Made by a program: the position numbers and the translations under genes. From Paramacrobiotus richtersi (taxonomy: Eukaryota > Tardigrada > Eutardigrada > Parachela > Macrobiotidae): a DNA stretch of 20,137 bases. The notes beneath the pieces were generated by a model. That model saw only the letters and a list, made by a program, of their open reading frames with translations, ran no database searches and was not told where the DNA came from. Positions within the stretch are counted from its first letter, which is position 1. Each line of letters opens with the position of its first letter. Shown piece by piece: positions 14,556 through 20,137 of the stretch. The stretch is taken from NCBI GenBank assembly GCA_034698045.1, contig JAQGAU010001277.1:1-20137 (forward strand), in the 5' to 3' direction.

Positions 14556-16231
14556 TCACTCATGCAACAGAAGCAGCAAAAACGGCATGCCCAAAATCTT
14601 TTCTTTAAGATGTTCCATTTCGTTGACATTCACAGCGTTCAGCTCCGTCAAGAGTTCTGCGTCATACAGTGCGGCGTAAAATGATCCGGTTGGCATGACG
14701 TCAAACAGCTCCTTTAAGCCAGTCCAGTCGTTCGACGGGTGTGTGTTCTTGTACCAGTCAATTTCGTTTTGCAGGCGATGCAGATACTTTCCCCAAAATT
14801 CGGCCGACAAACCTACGTGTGACAGTTTGTTTGTACGTTATCTGCTTGTAAGCAAGCAACCAGTTTAACAGAATAGTCCTTGAAAAGAAAACACAAAATT
14901 TGAGCGTAAAGTACATACCCAATTCACTGCTGTTCGGATTCACAAAGTGACGAAGCAACTGCATTTGGAACGTCGAATCCCCTTCACGAAAATTGGTAAA
15001 GACAGTACATCTAACCCTGGGATAAGTCGTAACACGGTCCACCACTTGAAATCGAAACTCGAGAGCGTCCGGTTTGCGTTTGCGGCCTTGAACGAAATGT
15101 CCATGCAGGTTGGCGCTAATCGTGATTCGTTGATCGTCGGGAATACTTGCTTTATGCTTGCTCCACGGTTGGGGATTGGCACTGCGTAGGTCGGCTTCCA
15201 CCTTGTTGGACAAGAGATAAAAGATCAACGGAACTGCAGTAGCGGTGTTGATGTCCGACGATCCGCACGCCCGCACAACAAGTGTAGTCGCGCCGCTCCC
15301 GCCCTTCGTAAGAAAAAGTTTGACAGATGGCGACGGCAGTTCGGAAATAGGCTTCCCAAGGTCGACTTTGGCTTTCTTCGGCTTTTTGACACTTTTTCTT
15401 TGAGCAATTGAACTGATCTTTAGTTTCTTGGTTACTGGGGATGATGGTCGGGAGGAACCAGGAGAGATCGCTAAACACAAACTGTTCTGATATCATGAAC
15501 AAGATTAGCAGAGCTGCGGCACCGTACCTTCATAGAACTTGCTACCACCGTTCGGATCCGACACAGACTGCGCATTCGGTGCGGTACCGACACCCAGGAT
15601 TTCCTCAGCAACACCGATGGCAGGCGACCATGTAAAATTTGACATGCCCCACACCGCAGCCGGCACTACGATAAACATTTCCCTGTTACAGCTGGGGGGA
15701 TCAAGATACAAGCCGAATTGACTTACCCGTCGCATTCCATTCACTACTTGTATCATGTCCTCCAACTCCGTGTGCGTAGTTAGCGTTCGAAACCGATGGG
15801 TAAACTTCCAAATTACTGGTGCCTGGTGCAATAAGACCAACACCTGAAGCAGTTGCATGATCAGGCGCCTGACTGTACCCAACAACAGACCATCCAGCGA
15901 ATGTCGAGATGTCCGAGATTTGAAGAATAGGCAAGCCTGGTTCGATAAATTGCTGATGTTGGACAACGTTTGACCCTGTCAGCTCAACATTCATGCCGCT
16001 GACACCAGATTGTAGCACCTCATAGTGCTCCTGGATTGATACAGGCTGTTCAGCGTCATTCTCAGCAAACAACTCTTCCAGTATCGGAACCAACTGCTCG
16101 TCAGCTGCATCGCTAGATGCAGCGATCTGTGGAGTTGATCTATCTGCTCCAAGGTGCTCAAAAACACCAGCAGTATCTAACTCTTTCAAAAACGAGTCAA
16201 CGTTGTCGTCAAAATCCATGTCAAAAGCCAT
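14556..16231 (-). CDS. Acidic/basic nuclear-looking protein, four exons, one junction out of frame
   Basis: Proposed exons are 15727-16231, 15528-15682, 14919-15470 and 14556-14812. The two downstream junctions (introns 15471-15527 and 14813-14918) join perfectly in phase 1. The first (15683-15726, GTAAGT...ACAG, only 44 nt) leaves exon 2 out of frame by one base, so either a small indel has broken this copy, or two separate genes are present, or the splice sites differ. The N-terminal 168 residues are strongly acidic with hydrophobic pairs (FDMDFDDNVDSFLKELDTAG), like a transactivation domain. Exon 3 begins with Ser/Pro and a basic KKLKISS...RKSVKKPKKAK nuclear signal, then about 150 strand-rich residues without a recognised family. 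The last 85 residues are helical. A transcription-factor-like role is a guess from architecture. Confidence 0.55.
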
Positions 16232-16918
16232 TTCCCGTTATGAATAAACTCTTTGAGAACGTTTCTGCAAACTACTAACTCCAAAATGAACAAGTTTGGG
16301 CTGCTTGAAATGAGAAAATGAAAACGATGTAACGGCTGAAAGTAAAATCGAACTCATCTCTCACACCACAGTTATATGCAGGAGCGAACAATGCAAGCCG
16401 CTTTAGAAGCGCATAAATCGAATACGTGTACTGTCTGTGAATCCTGCTTGTACTAATACAGTACTGTGTGAATGAAAGTCATAATCGAACCATACGTACG
16501 CGACTCGATTCTACGGGCTCTGTACTGTATGTGCACATGTTGTATGCAACAGAACACGAAGCTGTTCGAAATGCACTGCGTTTTAAACTGAACTGTGAAT
16601 CTGTGAAATTCGAATGTGCGAAAAAAATCATGCACGCGATTTTTCAGTGTAGCAAGATTTATGTCGACGAACAAAACTGAAGATCAATTTTGGCTACGAC
16701 ACAGAATCGCACAGCTAGTTTTTTTCTTGATCGTAACACTTAGTCAAGCTAGAAAAAAATCCTGGACACAGCATCGATCATGCAAATGCTAAATAACCCA
16801 GTTTACAATTGCATAAAATGCGAAACTTAGAAGTAAAATATGATATTATCTTGTGTCTAAATAAAACAACATACAAGCGAACATGCGGCACATCGAAAAA
16901 TGGAAAAAAAAACAAATA
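16232..16918. other. Noncoding region upstream of the acidic/basic protein gene
   Basis: No convincing gene is present in this 687-nt stretch. It holds two AATCGAAC copies (16346, 16483) and, on the minus strand, GCATATAAC at 16372-16380, a TATA-like word about 140 nt before the ATG at 16231. Several TACTG/CAGTA words occur at 16428-16530. The part near 16850-16918 is the 3' side of the ANP32-like gene. Confidence 0.45.
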
Positions 16919-17841
16919 CTAATCGTCCAAGAAATCCAACAGGGAATCGTCGCTGGAAAGGATCCACGTTCCATCTGCAAGCCAACAGGCAGTGATTAGT
17001 TACGGATCTGCAATCAGAAATGCTTACGTGAGATAAATACAACGTTTATATAAGACGCAAATATTTACGATGTTTTTTATTAATTATGAAAATACGTCAA
17101 TGCGAGTTTTATTGTACTCGATTCGTAACTTATTTACGAATTTTTTTATTTTATTCATGATAGCGAACATGCCTACAAGTCATCTGGTTTCACACTTCCC
17201 AGTAAATTCATTAGAAACGGATTTGCAAAAAAAAATTTGTTACCTCGGTTTTCTTTGTCCGAGTCTTCGAAGTCCACATCACTGTCGTCATCGTCATCGG
17301 ATACTACAGAACGAATAAAACGTTTATCTAACGAAATCTGTAGGTTAAGTTGTAAAATGTCATGGGTGTCATGGGTGCGATACTTACATTTCATATCGGG
17401 GTCACTGTCGACGTCGTTATCCACCTTGAAGTGGGTGATGCCAGGAAACTCGACTTTCAGCTGACATTCTTTGGTGCGGAGGACATTGTTGCGGTAGAGG
17501 TCTACTTTGTGGAGAAACGGCAGACTTTTTAATGGTTTCAGGTCATTGACACCTTTGATGAGGTTATTGGCGAGGTCCAGGCGTTTCAGGTTGGGACAGG
17601 CAACGACGAGGCCTTGCAGGTAGTCAGGCTGCGTTCCAAGGCGGTTGTCGTTCAGGTTACAGCATACAAGGAGTGGAAGCGACGGCAGGCCGGAAGTGGT
17701 CTTAAGACCGCAGCCAATTGCGGAAAGATGGTGCAAGTTAGTAAAGCGAGACAGTGGGACTTGCGCTAAATCTCGAATGCGAAAACCATCCAGGTGGATG
17801 ACCTTGACATCGTTGCGTAAACGTGAAAGGTAAGACTCCAT
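16919..17841 (-). CDS. ANP32-like acidic leucine-rich nuclear protein, three exons
   Basis: Proposed exons are 17388-17841, 17244-17327 and 16919-16974 (introns 60 and 269 nt, both joining in phase 1), giving 197 residues. The start is ATG 17841; the open frame before it has no ATG. Residues 13-140 are leucine-rich repeats in ANP32 spacing: KVIHLDGFRI, NLHHLSAIGCGL, NLNDNRLG, CPNLKRLDLANNLIKGVNDL (82-101), LKSLPFLHKVDLYRNNV, then the LRR cap. The C-terminal part is acidic (SDDDDDSDVDFEDSDKENR) and the last exon ends SSDDSLLDFLDD. ANP32 proteins bind histones, inhibit acetylation and PP2A and affect mRNA export and viral polymerases. The tail is shorter than in animal ANP32. If the 60-nt intron is retained the frame stays open, and if the 269-nt intron is retained the product ends at 17173. 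Confidence 0.8.
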
Positions 17842-17926
17842 ACTAAATAAAAAATCGAAGCTGATGTGAAACAAAACGAAAACCTTCAGCTGTTAAAACT
17901 GTTTCGAATTGTGTAAACGTTTCCAG

Positions 17927-17934
17927 CTTTTATA
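17927..17934 (-). promoter_or_regulatory. TATA box (TATAAAAG) of the ANP32-like gene
   Basis: TATAAAAG on the minus strand lies 86-93 nt before the ATG at 17841, so transcription could begin near 17900 with a leader of about 60 nt. An AATCGAAC motif (minus-strand sense, 17937-17944) touches it directly upstream. Confidence 0.7.
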
Positions 17935-17944
17935 CGGTTCGATT

Positions 17945-18907
17945 CCACCGGCTGTATTGAATGGCCAGATTATGTGGTCACGTTGCCTGGCTAACAATCA
18001 GGCATGTACATTCTGGCCAGTCAGCCAGGCATCTTAATCGAACGAGCGTGTAGCCAGTCAGCCACCCAACATAATCGAACCAACTCTTAGCTAGCAAGCC
18101 AGCCAGTCAACATAATCGAACCAGCACTTAGCTAAACAGCCAGTCAGCCAGGAAACAAGGGTGATTCGAATCTCTGCCTGATTGTGGTTCGATTTTGGCT
18201 TAGCTAAACGTTTTCGATGTCGCCACATGTTGCAAGTTTTATGCAAACGCTCTAACACAGCAAGCAAACTTCAATAGAAGAAATTCAGTAAAAGACAATG
18301 AAGTGTTAAAATGACAACTAATTGTCTGCTGCCAACACGCACGACTGCTAATTAAAGTGCAAGCCAAATAAACACATTTGCGAACACTGCTCAATGTGCA
18401 TGCTCATGATGCAACGGTGATCTTTTACAGTTGTTTCAGGATGTCGTTATCGTAATGATTTAATATGAATTGATAATTTATTAATTTGATTTGGTACAAA
18501 TAATTTAATATGAATCGTTTGACAAGTGACTGTCTGTGCGCTTAGTGCAAATGATACACACCCTTATCTCGTAAACGCAAAATGAAACTGTAGTAACATG
18601 ATACAATTTATACATGGAACAAATGTACATATATACATGATAAAAAATAAAAACACCATCAAAATGACAAAAGAGAACACAATCATGAAGTACAATCCTC
18701 ATAAAACAAAATGAAACAATAACATTACTATAATAACAACAGTCTTTCAAAAATAAGGCAGTTTCTATACACGCATGAAATGGTAAAAGTAAAATGTCCA
18801 AAAAAAACTAATAATTGCATTGTTTTATGTAGATATTAGTACGGCATCTCTGTTAACCAATAAAACATACAAAAAAAAATAGCAACTGATGCTATGAATT
18901 AGCGTCC
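17945..18907. other. Noncoding region: promoter-proximal repeats, then AT-rich DNA
   Basis: No gene is supported here. The first 200 nt hold the imperfect tandem repeats described separately. From about 18230 to 18907 the DNA is AT-rich with no recognisable element, and the right end of the Polinton probably lies within it. No terminal inverted repeat matching the left side was found by eye. Confidence 0.5.
17960..18194. repeat. Imperfect ~40-bp tandem repeats with AATCGAAC and CAGCCAG words
   Basis: Units begin with TTAATCGAAC or ATAATCGAAC at 18034, 18071 and 18112 (spacing 37 and 41 nt) and carry TTAGCTA and AGCCAGTCAGCC. A further complementary AATCGAAC occurs at 18187. The array is upstream of the ANP32-like promoter and resembles the leader at 207-628, so it may bind an element-encoded or host regulator, or be an origin. 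Confidence 0.65.
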
Positions 18908-20137
18908 TCAATCCCGTCCGCCCATCCCGTCTTCCTCCTCGTCCCCACCCGGCAGCCCGTTGAACAGCTCCTCATCCCCCGAGGCGTCCCCTTCCGCTCC
19001 CCCATACACCTCATCCACAATGACCACGCGCCATGGTGTCTGCGTAGCCACACTGACGGACTGCGGTCCACCACACACTTCAGCGCCCCCCGACTGATCA
19101 GTTGGCGGTGAGTCGGCGACTGCAGCATTGTCGTGCCCTTCCGCGGCTAACAATTCCGCTGCCTCTGCTTCGTCGGTCGGCCAGAGGTGCACACCGCGGG
19201 CAATGCAGGGGTTCGTCCAGGGCACAGCCACGTCGCCACCTTTAGGTCCACCACCGATCCATATGGGATCCCTGGGCATTTGCTGCCGCAGATGTCGGGC
19301 GCGCTCTGTTTCGCGGAACGAAGGACACGCTCGCTGAGTGCCACTTCCGCGCTTCCCGAGCATATGCGTCGTCACGCTGTCCTTAATCTTGAACGTGTCC
19401 AAACAATAAGGGCAGCGCCATCTGCGATCCCCCCTCCTGGCCCTGCGTTTAGCCTGCAACCGCAAAACTCGGTAATTAAATTACCGCATTGGTGACTTCT
19501 ATTCTTTTTCCTAATTTTTTTCTAATTTTTTCTAATTTATTTTAATTTATTTTAATTCATTTCAGTTTATTTTAATTTATTTTAATTTATTTCAGTTTAT
19601 TTTAACTTATTTTAATTTATTTTAACACATTTTTTGGCTAATGTGGTCTCATTTTAATTTATTTTTTAGTTGGATTAGTTTTTTTTTAATTCATGATGAT
19701 TTAGTCTTATTCATTTCAATTTTTATTTCAATTTAAAAGAAATTTTATTGTCAACTTTTTTAAATTAACCGTACTCACCTTATAATCCTCCGATTCAGCT
19801 TTGCCGCCTCCACGCGAAGCACGCGAAGCACGCTTCCGATGCTGTAAGTAAAAAAAAACGAATTAATTTTCTATATTCGGAATCGTTGTGATTTATACTA
19901 ATTTATTCTAGTTTGTTCTAATTTATTCTGCTTTATTTTAACTTATTTTAACTTATTCGCATTTATTCTAGTTTATTCTGACTTAATTTAATTTATTCTA
20001 ATTTATTTTAATTAATTTTAATTCGTTGTAATTTATTTAGGTTTTCTAGAACAAAAAAAGATATTAATTTTCACACCGCACTGTGTAACTCCGCTAACCT
20101 TCGCGTTCTTGTATCCAGCGCCGCGGTGTTTCTTCGC
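18908..20137 (-). CDS. Last three exons of a spliced zinc-finger gene, 5' end outside window
   Basis: Exons 20099-20137 (partial), 19779-19841 and 18908-19453 join in phase 0. The first two encode short Lys/Arg-rich stretches; the last begins AKRRARRGDRRWRCPYCLDT, a CxxC pair followed by histidine 13 residues later (CPYC...TTH), then a further cysteine (RACPSF), so a C2H2 or C2HC finger is likely. Residues after it are Pro/Gly-rich and finally acidic (GDEEEDGMGGRD). Codon use is much richer in G and C than in the Polinton genes, and the introns consist of TTTTAATTTATT-like repeats. It is probably a host gene, or a gene of another mobile element, next to the Polinton. The function is unknown. 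Confidence 0.55.
19500..19735. repeat. TTTTAATTTATT-type low-complexity repeat in an intron
   Basis: Irregular tandem units of TTTTAATTTA fill the intron 19454-19778 of the zinc-finger gene. Confidence 0.8.
19895..20042. repeat. Second TTTTAATTTATT-type repeat block in the next intron
   Basis: The same kind of units (TTATTCTA, TTATTTTA) fill the intron 19842-20098, showing that both introns share this repeat family. Confidence 0.75.

Noticed and set aside
14919-15470. p53, Rel or Runt domain in exon 3 of the acidic/basic protein
   Set aside because: The general architecture is similar, but I could not match zinc ligands or signature motifs of any of these families, so no family name is given.
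16468-16680. 70-codon plus-strand open frame
   Set aside because: No domain, no promoter and composition like the surrounding noncoding DNA.
18505-18801. 98-codon minus-strand open frame
   Set aside because: It starts with TTG, lies in AT-rich DNA and has no recognisable features.
1-20137. CRISPR arrays, bacterial operons or rRNA genes
   Set aside because: No regular repeat-spacer array, ribosome-binding pattern or rRNA sequence was seen; spliced genes and the tRNA are eukaryotic.

Overview
The window is an endogenous Polinton/Maverick-type (adintovirus-like) element in an invertebrate metazoan genome, with a spliced, GC-rich, probably unrelated gene at the right edge. The eukaryotic setting is shown by GT-AG introns (mostly 54-140 nt), TATA boxes, a Pol III tRNA gene with box A/box B and a T-run terminator, and a spliced C2H2-type gene. 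The Polinton identity rests on the diagnostic set: protein-primed family B DNA polymerase, retroviral-type integrase with a C-terminal chromodomain, adenain-like cysteine protease, FtsK/A32-type packaging ATPase, double-jelly-roll major capsid protein, penton-like minor capsid protein and small virion proteins. I could not name the host species.

Layout. 1-172: a GC-rich open frame of unknown origin, perhaps flank. 173-742: noncoding, with a 16-bp perfect inverted repeat, copies of an AATCGAAC motif and an intron-containing tRNA-Ile gene on the minus strand. 743-4615 (+): PolB in seven exons, apparently missing the palm motif-A segment. 4674-5628 (-): a viral-type TATA-binding protein and, overlapping it by 62 nt, a protein of a family common in invertebrate genomes. 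5917-6999 (+): a two-exon protein with two PC4-like modules. 7097-12981 (-): an intronless, tightly packed virion/integration cluster read in the order ATPase, small hydrophobic-tailed protein, basic protein, integrase, penton, core-like protein, major capsid, protease. 13066-13782 (-): two-BIR IAP protein. 14100-14348 (+): small membrane protein with three glycosylation sequons. 14556-16231 (-): acidic/basic nuclear-looking protein with a splice-frame conflict. 16919-17841 (-): ANP32-like leucine-rich acidic protein. 17842-18900: promoter, tandem repeats and AT-rich DNA. 18908-20137 (-): last three exons of a zinc-finger gene whose introns are made of TTTTAATTTATT-like repeats.

How it fits together. 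Capsid, packaging, protease and integrase genes look intact and have no introns, while the replication and accessory genes are spliced. The accessory set is unusual: TBP, tandem PC4, an ANP32-like protein and a possible transcription factor would together form an element-encoded transcription and chromatin module. TATA boxes and a motif that I find eleven times, only in noncoding DNA, are candidate targets. The IAP would block host cell death. The polymerase is probably non-functional in this copy. Terminal inverted repeats and target-site duplications were not found, so the exact element ends are unknown.
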